A stretch of 64,000 nt of DNA. Source: Pseudomonas sp. Choline-02u-1 (GTDB taxonomy: Bacteria; Pseudomonadota; Gammaproteobacteria; Pseudomonadales; Pseudomonadaceae). Below are positions 1-8,554 of this stretch, one piece after another. Under the pieces are notes generated by a model. The model was not told the DNA's origin. It made no database searches and saw only the letters and a program-made list of their open reading frames with translations. Position numbers and translations under genes: made by a program. The stretch's first letter is position 1, and every line of letters begins with the position of its first letter. The stretch covers positions 140,477 through 204,476 of the forward strand of contig NZ_PJBC01000002.1 in the NCBI RefSeq assembly GCF_002836515.1, read 5' to 3'.

Positions 1-779
1 TCGGCTTCGATCTGGTGCCGGTAGTGGCTTTCACCGAGCAACATGCCGGCGAGGAAAGCGCCGAGTGCAGGCGACAGGCCCAACAAGTGCGTGAGCCAAG
101 CGGTAAGCAACACGATCACCAGCGCCAGCAGGACGAACAGCTCCGCCGAGCGCGAGGCCGCCACTTCATGAAACAGCCGTGGCAGCAACCAGCGACTGGC
201 GAGCAGCAGGCCGAAGAACAGCACCACGGTTTTGCCCAGGGTCAAAGGCAAGGCCCAATACCAGGCCTGCTCGCTGGTACCGGCGAACACTGGCACCAGC
301 GTCAGCAGCAATACCGCCACCACGTCCTGAAACAGCAGCACGCCGACCGCGTTCTGGCCGTGGCTGCTGAACACTTCACCGAGACTGCCCAGCTCCTTGG
401 TCACAATCGCCGTGGATGACAGTGATAAACCGGCACCGAGCAACAACGCCGGCATGAGCGGCATGCCCAGCCCCATCAACAGTGTGCCGAGCAACGCTGT
501 GCTGATCAGTACTTGCTGACTGCCCAGGCGAAACACCACCTGACGCAACGCAATCATTTTCGACAGGGAAAACTCCAGGCCCAGCGAAAAAAGCAGAAAT
601 ACCACGCCCAGTTCGGCGACATCGGGCAGGTGTTCGCTCTCGTTGACCCAATCGAATGCGTTCGGCCCGACCAGCAATCCCACGCACAGGTAACCCAGCA
701 CCGGCGGCAGTCGCAGGCGCCGGAACAGAGCAATCACCACCAGGGACGAGGCGAGGATGATCAACAGATTTGCAAACAC
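1..779 (-). CDS. Kef-type monovalent cation:proton antiporter, N-terminal part (cut by window edge)
   Basis: About 259 residues are visible before the frame runs off the left edge. The start is a GTG at 779, with GGAG at 789-786 six bases upstream, so a search for ATG starts alone would miss this gene. The protein is almost entirely hydrophobic helices. It has CPA2-family signatures: LPPVLGYLCVGLLVGP near the N-terminus, ELGVVFLLFSLGLEFS, LSLSSTAIVTKEL, LLFQDVVAVLLL and GLSPALGAFLAGMLLGE. Family members exchange K+ or Na+ for protons across the inner membrane. KefB/KefC/YbaL-type proteins end in a nucleotide-binding RCK domain, which would lie outside the window, so the subtype cannot be decided. 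Confidence 0.9.
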   Translation of the reverse strand, partial: MFANLLIILASSLVVIALFRRLRLPPVLGYLCVGLLVGPNAFDWVNESEHLPDVAELGVVFLLFSLGLEFSLSKMIALRQVVFRLGSQQVLISTALLGTLLMGLGMPLMPALLLGAGLSLSSTAIVTKELGSLGEVFSSHGQNAVGVLLFQDVVAVLLLTLVPVFAGTSEQAWYWALPLTLGKTVVLFFGLLLASRWLLPRLFHEVAASRSAELFVLLALVIVLLTAWLTHLLGLSPALGAFLAGMLLGESHYRHQIEA

Positions 780-977
780 GGGACACTCCGCTGTCAGGGC
801 GTTGGCCTCTGAAGCGTAGAGGCAAAAAGTCCGCGAGGATGACGCAATTGCAATTTGCGCCGAATGATTTGCGTCAGGATTTTGCGTTGAAAGGGTGGCG
901 GCCTTCGGGCGGCGGTGGGTCGACGAGGATTCGGGGGCGTCCTAGAATGGGCCCACTTGTTTTCCGGTAACGCCATC

Positions 978-1214
978 ATGCCTCCTGAATGTCAGCTGTT
1001 CGGCACCCTTGGGTGTCATCTGTGTGAAGTCGCCGAAGCCGAGCTGATGCCCTTCGTCGAGCATGGTCTGCTGGTTGAACTGGTGGACATCGCCGAAGAT
1101 CAATCGCGGTTCGAAAAGTACAGTTTGCGCATTCCGGTACTACGCCGGGTCGACACTGGAGCAGAGCTGGATTGGCCTTTCAGTGCAGACGAGATCGTGG
1201 CGTTTTTACGCTGA
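978..1214 (+). CDS. Glutaredoxin-like (DUF836-type) small thiol protein
   Basis: 78 residues, starting at the ATG at 978 (MPPECQLFGTLGCHLC). A CxxC pair (C-H-L-C) sits at the end of the first beta strand, followed by a helix, and IPVLRR near residue 55 matches the cis-proline loop of thioredoxin-fold proteins. Length and motif placement fit the short glutaredoxin-like family with a C-terminal helix (SADEIVAFL). In that family the CxxC pair is expected to carry out dithiol-disulfide exchange in the cytoplasm; partners are unknown. An in-frame ATG at 915 would add 21 residues that look non-coding. No operon partner: the next gene has its own LexA-type promoter. Confidence 0.8.
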   Translation: MPPECQLFGTLGCHLCEVAEAELMPFVEHGLLVELVDIAEDQSRFEKYSLRIPVLRRVDTGAELDWPFSADEIVAFLR

Positions 1215-1287
1215 CGCGAATCTGTCGCCGTTATTCCGCTGGTCGCAGCAACCCATCGTTGCGTTGGCACGCGCTGGCTTCTTCGGT

Positions 1288-1307
1288 TACTGTATGTCCA
1301 TACAGCA
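1288..1307 (+). promoter_or_regulatory. LexA (SOS) box
   Basis: TACTGTATGTCCATACAGCA has the complete CTGT-N8-ACAG core (1290-1305) of the gammaproteobacterial LexA operator. It lies 22 bases upstream of the GTG start at 1329, where a bound repressor would block transcription initiation. This is a direct match to the known consensus; regulation itself is inferred. Confidence 0.85.
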
Positions 1308-1328
1308 ATCGAGTCAGAGGGATGAACC

Positions 1329-1646
1329 GTGGTCAATGTCGAACAGTTGAAGAGCAGCGTTAACCGGATGTCGGTCGACGTGGTGCGCGAGGCCGTCCTC
1401 GAATTGCGCCTGGACGGGCTGGTCACGGAAGGCAAGACGCCGTTCAACAAACTGCATTTCAATACCTGCTTTGCCGAAATCGAAGCCTTGTTTCAGCGCG
1501 CCGGTTACCACAAGCAACTGGATGTGGTCGGTTATCAGGGCCTGTTGTACGCGTTGTACGATCCGGGGCGCTGGGAGGCGGTCGATGTCTTGCGCTGGCT
1601 GAAAGAGTTCACCGAAGCGGCGGCGCTGAAATCGATTCCGGCTTGA
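1329..1646 (+). CDS. Conserved hypothetical protein, probably SOS-induced
   Basis: 105 residues from a GTG at 1329 (AGAGG at 1316-1320 is a good ribosome site). The protein is soluble, with no signal peptide or membrane helix. The N-terminal part (about 1-35) reads as helical and leucine-rich (VVREAVLELRLDGLV), and the C-terminal part has an aromatic helical segment (YQGLLYALYDPGRWEAVDVLRWLKEF). I recognise no catalytic motif. The perfect LexA box immediately upstream suggests it belongs to the DNA-damage regulon. The following pseudouridine synthase gene starts 70 bp after its stop and might be co-transcribed. Function unknown. Confidence 0.85.
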   Translation: MVNVEQLKSSVNRMSVDVVREAVLELRLDGLVTEGKTPFNKLHFNTCFAEIEALFQRAGYHKQLDVVGYQGLLYALYDPGRWEAVDVLRWLKEFTEAAALKSIPA

Positions 1647-1716
1647 TGAAACTGCGCTAGGTGGCTGTGCCTCGGTGTTGGATAATGCCGCCCTGCACTG
1701 AGGATTTCCGTTTCTT

Positions 1717-2607
1717 ATGTCCACATCCGGTTTTAACGCTGCGCAAAATCAGGCCAGCACGCTCTACTTGCCGCCCGGTTCCTGGCTGACGGTATTCGAT
1801 TGCTTGTGCGAGCACTTCAGGGCCATCGGCCGTGACCAGTGGCTCGACCGGATTGCTCGGGGCCGTGTACTGGATGCACAAGGCCAGCCGATTACGCTGG
1901 ACTTGCCGTACAAGGAAGGTCTGCGCATTCATTACTTTCGTGAAGTACCGGACGAAAAACCGATCCCGGTGGTCGAGTCGATTCTCTACGCTGACGAACA
2001 TCTGGTGGTGGCCGACAAACCTCACTTTCTACCCGTGACCCCGGCCGGTGAGTACGTCGAACAAACCCTGCTGCGGCGGCTGATTCGCCGGCTGGACAAT
2101 CCGCATCTGGTACCACTGCACCGGATCGATAGGCACACCGCCGGACTGGTGATCTTTTCCGCCAATCCGCAAACCCGCTCGGCCTATCAGTCATTGTTTC
2201 CGACCCGGCAGATCGACAAGCGCTACGAAGCGATTGCCCCGGCGCTGCCTGAGCTGAATTTCCCGTTGGTGCACAAGAGCCGGCTGGTCGATGGCGAGCC
2301 GTTCTTCCGCATGCAGGAAGGGCCGGGCGCGAGCAATACCGAAACGGCGGTCGAGGTACGCGAGAAAAACGGCGACCTGTGGCGCTACGGCCTGTTTCCG
2401 GTGACCGGCAAGAAGCATCAGTTGCGTGTGCACATGACGGCGTTGGGCGCGAGTATCTGCAACGATCCGTTTTATCCGACTGTGTTGAAGGATGTCGTGG
2501 ACGACTACGCCAATCCCTTGAAGCTGCTTGCGCAAGGCCTGCGGTTTGTTGACCCGGTGACGGGTGAGTTACGGGAGTTCGAAAGCCGGATCACCTTGCA
2601 ATGGTGA
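1717..2607 (+). CDS. RluA-family pseudouridine synthase
   Basis: 296 residues. The family signature PLHRIDRHTAGLVIF carries the catalytic aspartate at about residue 138, and the substrate-binding strand GLFPVTGKKHQLRVHM follows near residue 230. An N-terminal region with RIARGRVLDAQGQPI resembles the S4-like segment of RluA/RluC/RluD enzymes. Such enzymes isomerise specific uridines in rRNA or tRNA to pseudouridine; the target site cannot be read from sequence alone. The gene ends in a strong hairpin terminator shared with the convergent lipoprotein gene. Confidence 0.92.
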   Translation: MSTSGFNAAQNQASTLYLPPGSWLTVFDCLCEHFRAIGRDQWLDRIARGRVLDAQGQPITLDLPYKEGLRIHYFREVPDEKPIPVVESILYADEHLVVADKPHFLPVTPAGEYVEQTLLRRLIRRLDNPHLVPLHRIDRHTAGLVIFSANPQTRSAYQSLFPTRQIDKRYEAIAPALPELNFPLVHKSRLVDGEPFFRMQEGPGASNTETAVEVREKNGDLWRYGLFPVTGKKHQLRVHMTALGASICNDPFYPTVLKDVVDDYANPLKLLAQGLRFVDPVTGELREFESRITLQW

Positions 2608-2636
2608 TAACCGTTGTACGTTTGCTGCGCGCATGA

Positions 2637-2664
2637 AAAAGCCCGCATGGCAATGCGGGCTTTT
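2637..2664. terminator. Bidirectional rho-independent terminator
   Basis: Perfect 8-bp arms GCCCGCAT (2641-2648) and ATGCGGGC (2653-2660) with a four-base loop are flanked by an A run on the left and a T run on the right, so the hairpin can end transcripts from both the pseudouridine synthase gene and the convergent lipoprotein gene. Confidence 0.92.
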
Positions 2665-2689
2665 CTGTATCCGGTAACGACCCGGAGCC

Positions 2690-2911
2690 TTACAGCTCTT
2701 TGACGGTACGAACCTGATCCTTGTTGATGCGGGTCTCTTTGCCGTCCAGCTGCTGGAACTCGTAGAAGCCCGAATCATCATCGTATTTCGGGGTGTCGAC
2801 GGCCTGGATTTCGCGACCGTCATTCAAGGTGATCACTGTCGGCGAGGAGCAACCGGCGAGGGTTGCCAAGCCCAGTGCGAGCATGAAAGTGGCGAGGGTC
2901 CGTTGAGTCAT
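2690..2911 (-). CDS. YgdI/YgdR-family (DUF903) small lipoprotein
   Basis: 73 residues. A signal sequence with lipobox LAGC predicts lipidation at Cys21. The mature part (SSPTVITLNDGREIQAVDTP ... FYEFQQLDGKETRINKDQV) is the SH3-like fold typical of the YgdI/YgdR lipoproteins, small outer-membrane-associated proteins of unknown function. It stands alone between the terminator at 2637-2664 and mobA, which is on the same strand 78 bp upstream. Confidence 0.9.
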   Translation of the reverse strand: MTQRTLATFMLALGLATLAGCSSPTVITLNDGREIQAVDTPKYDDDSGFYEFQQLDGKETRINKDQVRTVKEL

Positions 2912-2989
2912 GAGTGTGTCTCCGAATGGGAAATCTTCTGGTTACTGAGCTTGAGACGTAAACAAGGCGTGAGAGTTCCTTGGATGGTG

Positions 2990-3592
2990 TCAGTCTGACA
3001 CAGTGTTGTGCAGATGTAACAATTCCGGCGTATTGAGGTTGGCCAGTCGCGGATCGTTGTCAGGGCATTGCAATGCGACGGCGCCGAGACTGCGCATCAC
3101 CCGACCCGGGCTGCGTTCACCGGCATGCCAGGCCGCTTCGAATGCCGGCAACAGCGCCACAGGTATCACGCACAGCAGCGGTTCCCAATGCTCGCCATGG
3201 CGCAGCATTAAAGGTTTTTCACGTTGCTGATCGGCAGTCATCAGCATGTCTTCCAGCAAGGCCTTGTCTATTCGCGGCACATCACACGGTAACACCAGCA
3301 AATGTCCATGGCGCGCCGCTTTCAGCCCTGCACGAATACCGGCCAGCGGGCCCGGAAAGTCTCCTTCGTCATCCATCACCAACTGATCGGCAAACGTGGC
3401 ATAACGCTCGCGATTGCGGTTGCAGGAAATAATGAGATCGTCGGTCAGCAGCCGCACCTTGCGCTGTAAATGCGCGATCAAAGGCTCGCCCAGCCACTCG
3501 ATAAGCCCCTTGTCCTGACCGCCCATGCGTTGGCCGCGCCCACCGGCCAGAAGCAGGACTGAGCACGGCGGCAATTGGCTGTTCGGGGACAT
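2990..3592 (-). CDS. mobA: Molybdenum cofactor guanylyltransferase MobA
   Basis: 200 residues. The nucleotidyltransferase signature [18 protein letters not shown] is at residues 13-30, with [13 protein letters not shown] and LPCDVPRI (the Mg2+/nucleotide-binding DxP region) further on. MobA transfers GMP from GTP to molybdopterin to make the bis-MGD cofactor. It is divergent from moaB-moeA across 80 bp, so the three form a small molybdenum cofactor locus, probably with a shared promoter region. Confidence 0.95.
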   Translation of the reverse strand: MSPNSQLPPCSVLLLAGGRGQRMGGQDKGLIEWLGEPLIAHLQRKVRLLTDDLIISCNRNRERYATFADQLVMDDEGDFPGPLAGIRAGLKAARHGHLLVLPCDVPRIDKALLEDMLMTADQQREKPLMLRHGEHWEPLLCVIPVALLPAFEAAWHAGERSPGRVMRSLGAVALQCPDNDPRLANLNTPELLHLHNTVSD

Positions 3593-3672
3593 GACGACTC
3601 TCCAGAGGGCGGCGGAAAAATGAGCCGCTGTGATATAACACCGGGCTGTTTCCCCTACAACTGGAAGAGCCT

Positions 3673-4212
3673 ATGAAAGCCAAGGCTGATGTACCTTTCG
3701 TGCCGCTCAATATTGCGGTGCTGACTGTCAGCGACACTCGCACCCTGGAAACCGACACCTCCGGCCAGGTCTTCGTCGATCGCTTGATCGCGGCCGGCCA
3801 CGCGCTGGCCGAGCGCGTTCTGCTCAAAGATGATCTGTATAAAATTCGCGCGCAAGTCGCCAACTGGATTGCAGACGATGTGGTTCAGGTCGTACTGATC
3901 ACCGGCGGTACCGGCTTCACCGGGCGTGACAGCACGCCGGAAGCGGTGGCGTGTCTGCTCGACAAACAGGTCGACGGATTTGGCGAACTGTTCCGCCAGA
4001 TTTCCGTGGCCGATATTGGCACTTCGACTGTGCAGTCCCGTGCCTTGGCAGGTCTGGCCAACGGTACGCTGGTGTGCTGCCTGCCGGGTTCGACCAATGC
4101 GGTGCGCACCGGATGGGATGGCATCCTCGCTGAGCAACTGGACGCCCGTCATCGTCCGTGCAACTTCGTCACCCATCTGAAGCAGGCGGCGCCTTGTGAA
4201 TCCCGTGGGTAA
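3673..4212 (+). CDS. moaB: Molybdenum cofactor biosynthesis protein MoaB
   Basis: 179 residues. The MoCF-binding signature is clear: LTVSDTRTLETDTSG near residue 20, LITGGTGFTGRDSTPEA near residue 78, and CLPGSTNAVRTGWDGIL near the C-terminus. The MoaB/MogA family adenylates molybdopterin before molybdate insertion; in some species MogA does this and MoaB is redundant. The 3' end overlaps the moeA start by 17 bases, so the two genes are probably translationally coupled. Confidence 0.95.
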   Translation: MKAKADVPFVPLNIAVLTVSDTRTLETDTSGQVFVDRLIAAGHALAERVLLKDDLYKIRAQVANWIADDVVQVVLITGGTGFTGRDSTPEAVACLLDKQVDGFGELFRQISVADIGTSTVQSRALAGLANGTLVCCLPGSTNAVRTGWDGILAEQLDARHRPCNFVTHLKQAAPCESRG

Positions 4213-5422
4213 GCCAGGCAAGACCGGCAGCTTGCTGCCCGTCGAAGCGGCGCTCGAGCGGTTGCTCGACATGGCCGATGCGTCACGCATTGTCGAGTGC
4301 GAGCACTTGCCGCTGGCTCAAGTCGAAGGGCGCGTGCTGGCTGAAGATCTGATCTCGACTCTGGATCTGCCGCCGTGGCCGAACAGTGCCATGGACGGCT
4401 ACGCCCTGAACCTGGCGGATTGGCAGGGCGAGCCGCTGCCGGTCAGTCAAACAGTGTTCGCCGGACAGTCTCCGCAGCCGTTGGAGTCGGGCACTTGCGC
4501 TCGCATCTTCACCGGTGCACCGCTGCCGCCGGGCGCTGACTGTGTAGAGATGCAGGAAAACGTCGACGTTCAGCCCGACGGGCCAGTGCGCTTTCTCGAA
4601 CCTTTGAAAGCCGGGCAGAACATTCGACCGCAAGGCCAGGAAACCACAATCGGTGAAATGGTTCTGCAGGCAGGCACCCGATTGGGACCGATTGAGCAGG
4701 GCCTGGCTGCTTCGCTTGGCTGCGCCGGCCTCAACGTCGTGCGCAAGCCGCGCGTGGCAGTATTGTCCACCGGAGACGAGCTGGTCGAACCCGGTCAGGC
4801 ATTGGGGCCCGGGCAAATCTACAACAGCAACCGGGTGCTTTTGTGCAGCTGGCTGCAGCGTCTGGGTTGTGAAGTCATTGATGGCGGAATTCTTCCTGAC
4901 GATCTGCCCACCACTCGGGCCCGCCTGGGCGAGCTGCAAGATGTCGATCTGATTCTCTCTACCGGCGGTGTCTCGGTGGGTGAAGCGGACTTCCTCGGCA
5001 TTGCCCTGCGTGAAGAAGGCGAGTTGGCCCTGTGGAAGCTGGCCATCAAGCCGGGCAAGCCTTTGACGTTCGGCCATTTCCGCAACGTGCCGGTGATTGG
5101 TTTGCCCGGCAATCCCGCCTCGACGCTGGTGACGTTCGCATTGTTGGCGCGGCCCTATCTGTTACGCCGCTTGGGTGTGCAAAACGTCGAGCCGCTCAAG
5201 TTTGCAGTGCCCGCGGGCTTTGGCTGGCCGGTGGCCGGAAATCGTCGCGAATATTTACGCGGACGTCTGGAGCAAGGGCGAGCAATCATTTATCGCAACC
5301 AGAGCTCGGGTGTGCTGCGTAGCGCGGCGTGGGCGGATGGACTGGTGGAGGTTCGAGAGGGGCGCACGTTGAGCGAGGGTGATGAAGTAAGCTTCATTGC
5401 GCTCAGTGAGCTTCTCGGATAA
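4196..5422 (+). CDS. moeA: Molybdopterin molybdotransferase MoeA
   Basis: 408 residues from a GTG at 4196, inside the 3' end of moaB. Family motifs occur in order: LPPWPNSAMDGYAL (about 62-75), FTGAPLPPGADCVEMQE, AVLSTGDELVEPG, the MoCF-binding LSTGGVSVGEADF, KPGKPLTFG and GLPGNPAST. MoeA catalyses molybdate insertion into adenylated molybdopterin. Length matches bacterial MoeA, about 400 residues, and no domain is missing. A short non-coding stretch separates it from the convergent small membrane protein gene. Confidence 0.95.
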   Translation: MNPVGKPGKTGSLLPVEAALERLLDMADASRIVECEHLPLAQVEGRVLAEDLISTLDLPPWPNSAMDGYALNLADWQGEPLPVSQTVFAGQSPQPLESGTCARIFTGAPLPPGADCVEMQENVDVQPDGPVRFLEPLKAGQNIRPQGQETTIGEMVLQAGTRLGPIEQGLAASLGCAGLNVVRKPRVAVLSTGDELVEPGQALGPGQIYNSNRVLLCSWLQRLGCEVIDGGILPDDLPTTRARLGELQDVDLILSTGGVSVGEADFLGIALREEGELALWKLAIKPGKPLTFGHFRNVPVIGLPGNPASTLVTFALLARPYLLRRLGVQNVEPLKFAVPAGFGWPVAGNRREYLRGRLEQGRAIIYRNQSSGVLRSAAWADGLVEVREGRTLSEGDEVSFIALSELLG

Positions 5423-5480
5423 CCGTCTTGCCCATGCACGCGTCGGCTGGCAAGCACGGCGCGTGCAACGATTAATTCGG

Positions 5481-5675
5481 TCAGTTGCTGATCAGTGCCA
5501 CCAATTGATCGAATCGGCTGTTGGCAACCCATCCCAGCAGGGCCAGGATGACAGCGGTTGCACCCGCCGAATACGCCAGACGATGTTTGATCGTCCGCAC
5601 GTCATTGATCATTTCGTCCATGTCGCGACGCATGTATTTGAAGTGGGTTTCCAGCTCGCTGACACGGGGTTCCAT
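5481..5675 (-). CDS. Small coiled-coil membrane-anchored hypothetical protein
   Basis: 64 residues if translation starts at the ATG at 5675, which has a good GGAGAG site seven bases upstream. A longer in-frame start at 5789 gives 102 residues but has no visible ribosome site. The N-terminal half (VSELETHFKYMRRDMDEMINDVRTIKHRL) is a predicted coiled coil, and the C-terminal half (AGATAVILALLGWV) is a single membrane helix. The layout resembles small tail-anchored Pseudomonas proteins of unknown role. It is convergent with moeA. No function can be assigned. Confidence 0.65.
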   Translation of the reverse strand: MEPRVSELETHFKYMRRDMDEMINDVRTIKHRLAYSAGATAVILALLGWVANSRFDQLVALISN

Positions 5676-6103
5676 ATCAGACTCTCCAGTGTTCTTGGCG
5701 CTGTTGCAAAAGTCAGGTTTCTTGCTCGCGCGACTTTCGGCGAGAGCGGCGACCGGGCTCACCGGTGCCTTGGTTTCATGGTTGTGCATGGAAGTATTCG
5801 CCTATCGTAACAACTGTACGTTTGCTGGTTTTTCCAATGCGCGATTCATGAAAATGAATCGAGGGGTATCCGTTCATTACCGGCACATCCTTGTGTTATT
5901 GGGTTGAAGGTTGATGCTGCCGGCACACGGTGACCCAAGGGACGGGCGTGGTCAATTAAGCCGATTCCTCTTGTTACGTAAGAAAAAATACCGCTGTGCA
6001 GGACGCTGGCTGTTGAAAGAGGAATAAATTGCCGACCCCGTGGCTTTTTCGAAGCGCGAAGTGGTCAAGATGTTTCAACCGATTCAATTCTTGGAGTGAC
6101 GTT
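5676..6103. other. 428-bp stretch without a supported gene
   Basis: Between the small membrane protein and yegS. The only open frames are extensions of these two genes without ribosome sites. It is visibly richer in A+T than its surroundings and presumably carries the promoters of both divergent genes. I see no clear regulatory palindrome. Confidence 0.5.
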
Positions 6104-7021
6104 ATGAGTGAACGCCGGGCACTGCTGATTTTGCATGGCAAACAGGCACTCAACGAGGATGTTCGCGCGGCTGTCGAGGCCAAGCGTGAGCAAGGCTGGG
6201 AGCTTGCTGTGCGTGTGACCTGGGAGGCCGGGGACGCCCAGCGTCTGGTAGCGGAAGCGTTGGCAGCGGGCTACAGCAAGATCATTGCCGGCGGCGGCGA
6301 CGGTACCTTGCGTGATATCGCCGAAGCGCTGGCTCAGCATCCACAGAAAGCCAGTCTTGTCTTGCTACCGCTCGGCACTGCCAACGATTTTTCCCGCGCC
6401 GCCGGTATTTCTCTGGAGCCGGCGCAGGCTCTCGATTTGCTGGATGTCGAGCCTTCGGCTATCGATCTGGGCGAAGTTGGCGGGCAGATTTTCCTGAACA
6501 TGGCGACGGGCGGATTCGGCAGTCAGGTCACCGCCAATACTTCGGAAGACCTGAAAAAGGTCTTGGGCGGCGCCGCTTATCTGTTTACCGGCCTGACTCG
6601 GTTCAGCGAGCTGCATGCCGCTTATGGCGAGTTGCAGGGGCCGGACTTTCATTGGCAGGGTGAGCTGCTGGCGCTGGGCATCGGTAACGGACGGCAGGCG
6701 GGTGGCGGCCATGTGTTGTGCCCTGAGGCCCGAGTCAACGACGGTTTGCTCGACATCAGCATTCTGCCGGCACCGCAGGAACTGGTCGGCACGCTGAAGA
6801 ACCTGCTGAGCGAGGGTTTCGGTCTTGAAAACATGTTTGTGCGAGCGCGGTTGCCGTGGGTCGAGATCAAGGTTGCCGAAGGGCTGAGCATCAATCTCGA
6901 CGGCGAGCCGCTGGAAGGCGACAGTCTGCGGTTCGTTGCTAAACCTGCAGCGTTGCAGGTGCATTTGCCAAAGGATTCGCCGTTATTGGGCCAGCGACCG
7001 TCAATCAGTCATCAAGGCTGA
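6104..7021 (+). CDS. yegS: Lipid kinase YegS-like (diacylglycerol kinase catalytic domain)
   Basis: 305 residues from the ATG at 6104, which has TTGGAG upstream; an in-frame ATG at 6029 would add 25 residues without a ribosome site. The kinase signature IIAGGGDGTLRDIAEAL (GGGDGT at about 63-68) and LPLGTANDFSRA identify a DAG-kinase-fold enzyme, and LSINLDGEPLEG near the C-terminus is also typical. Escherichia coli YegS phosphorylates phosphatidylglycerol in vitro. The 3' end overlaps the convergent response regulator gene by 17 bases. Confidence 0.9.
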   Translation: MSERRALLILHGKQALNEDVRAAVEAKREQGWELAVRVTWEAGDAQRLVAEALAAGYSKIIAGGGDGTLRDIAEALAQHPQKASLVLLPLGTANDFSRAAGISLEPAQALDLLDVEPSAIDLGEVGGQIFLNMATGGFGSQVTANTSEDLKKVLGGAAYLFTGLTRFSELHAAYGELQGPDFHWQGELLALGIGNGRQAGGGHVLCPEARVNDGLLDISILPAPQELVGTLKNLLSEGFGLENMFVRARLPWVEIKVAEGLSINLDGEPLEGDSLRFVAKPAALQVHLPKDSPLLGQRPSISHQG

Positions 7022-7664
7022 TGATCTGTTCGCGGACGGCGAACAGCACCAGACCCGCCACGTCGTAGATTTGCAGGCGCTTCATGATCTGTGCACGGTG
7101 GGTTTCAACGGTCTTGACGCTCAAACCCAGACCATTGGCAATTTCGCGGGTCGATTTGCCGCGCACGATCAGTCGGAGAATTTCCAGCTGGCGTGCGGTC
7201 AGGTTGTGCGAATCGGCGATGTCTGGCTGGCTTTTCTGATTTCGGGTCAATGCCTGATTGATCACCGTATGAGCAATGGCGGGGCTCAGGTAGCGTTCGT
7301 TGTTGCGCAGGGCTTCGAGCGCGTGCTCGAGCTCGGTGGCCGTGGTGTCCTTGAGCAGATACCCGTGGGCACCCGACTCGAGTGCCTGCATGATCAGCGC
7401 CGGATCGGTGTGCATCGACAGGATCAGCACTTTGCTCTGCGGGCGCACACGCTTGAGGCGTTGCAGCGCTTCCAGACCTCCCGTCTCTTTCATCGAGATG
7501 TCCAGCAATACGATGTCTGGGCTCAAATGCTCGACCATCTCAAGCAATTGCGAACCATCACTGGCTTCGCCGATTACCGCATAACCGGGAATATCCAGTA
7601 CCAGAGCGCGCACGCCGGCTCTGATCAGCGAGTGGTCATCCACCAGAAGTAAGTTACAAGTCAA
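7005..7664 (-). CDS. NarL/FixJ-family response regulator
   Basis: 219 residues from a TTG at 7664, whose TTGA overlaps the stop of the kinase gene by four bases and suggests translational coupling. The receiver domain has the acidic pair D9-D10 and phospho-acceptor D55 (IVLLDISM), with LLKDTT as the lysine region. The C-terminal LuxR helix-turn-helix reads LTARQLEILRLIVRGKSTREIA ... LSVKTVETHRAQI. It is the DNA-binding partner of the upstream kinase. The signal and targets are not evident from the sequence. Confidence 0.93.
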   Translation of the reverse strand: MTCNLLLVDDHSLIRAGVRALVLDIPGYAVIGEASDGSQLLEMVEHLSPDIVLLDISMKETGGLEALQRLKRVRPQSKVLILSMHTDPALIMQALESGAHGYLLKDTTATELEHALEALRNNERYLSPAIAHTVINQALTRNQKSQPDIADSHNLTARQLEILRLIVRGKSTREIANGLGLSVKTVETHRAQIMKRLQIYDVAGLVLFAVREQIISLDD

Positions 7665-8554
7665 CGCATAACCTTATTTGTACTGGCCCGTTCGAGTGCC
7701 CGAGGCGCCCACGGGAATAGTGCTTCGATTCGAGTGCCTTTGCCCGGCTCGCTGACGACATTCAACGTGCCGCCCAGTTGTTCGATACGCTCGGCCATTC
7801 CGGCCATGCCGCGTTGACCTTCCCTCGCCGGGTCGGCCGCCGGGGCGAAGCCAAGGCCGTCATCACTGATCAACAGCGTAAGACCTTGCGGCAATCGCTG
7901 TACCCGAATCAACAGGTTTTTCGCCTGCGCGTGTCGCAGGATGTTGGTTACGGCTTCCTGAGTAATGCGAAACGCCGCGACGGCCATTTCTTCGGGGATG
8001 CCGTTGAGCCGTTGCTGGCAGTCGAGACTCCAATTGACCGAGGTGTTGGCCAGCGTCTTGAGCAAATGTGCGCGCAGGCTGGCTTCAAGGCCCAGACTGG
8101 TCAATTGGCGCGGATTGAGAATGGCCGAGACGTCGCGCACTTTGGTCAGGGTTTCATCCAGCGTGTCGCAAAGCACCGTGCATTGTTCCTGGAGTTCTAC
8201 CGGCAGACGGCGTTTGAGCCAGTCACTTTGCAGCTTGGCGGCGGTCAGCAACTGGCCGATATCGTCGTGCAATTCACGGCTGAGTCGATGGCGCTCGTTT
8301 TCCTGGACTTGCAGCAGACGGTCAGCCAGTTCCTGTGGCTGAAACTTGATCGACTTGCGCGACAAGCGATATTGGACCCAGACGCAGGCGGTAGCGGCGA
8401 CGTCGATTGCCAGCAACCCCAGCGGTATGTGCGCGGAAAAAACATAGGCCAGCAAACTGCCAAGGGTCGCCAGAACACACAGCACAAGTGTGAAGCGCCG
8501 AGCGTTTTCCCGTGAGGGTGGCCATGTGATGAGTGACTTGAGGCTGGCGTACAT
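7661..8554 (-). CDS. NarL-type sensor histidine kinase (HisKA_3)
   Basis: About 297 residues from the ATG at 8554 (a TTG at 8569 would add five residues; neither has a convincing ribosome site). Two hydrophobic helices near residues 22-65 (RFTLVLCVLATLGSLLAYVF, GLLAIDVAATACVWV) leave almost no periplasmic loop, so it probably senses within the membrane or cytoplasm. The dimerisation motif NERHRLSRELHDDIGQLL carries the phosphorylated histidine (about 96), and the ATPase domain ends with SDDGLGFAP and RGMAGMAERIEQLGGTL. It pairs with the response regulator that overlaps its stop codon. Confidence 0.9.
   Translation of the reverse strand: MYASLKSLITWPPSRENARRFTLVLCVLATLGSLLAYVFSAHIPLGLLAIDVAATACVWVQYRLSRKSIKFQPQELADRLLQVQENERHRLSRELHDDIGQLLTAAKLQSDWLKRRLPVELQEQCTVLCDTLDETLTKVRDVSAILNPRQLTSLGLEASLRAHLLKTLANTSVNWSLDCQQRLNGIPEEMAVAAFRITQEAVTNILRHAQAKNLLIRVQRLPQGLTLLISDDGLGFAPAADPAREGQRGMAGMAERIEQLGGTLNVVSEPGKGTRIEALFPWAPRALERASTNKVMR

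Noticed and set aside
376..825. 149-residue minus-strand frame starting with an ATG
   Set aside because: The antiporter frame with the GTG start at 779 has clear membrane-transport motifs; this one is an out-of-frame shadow.
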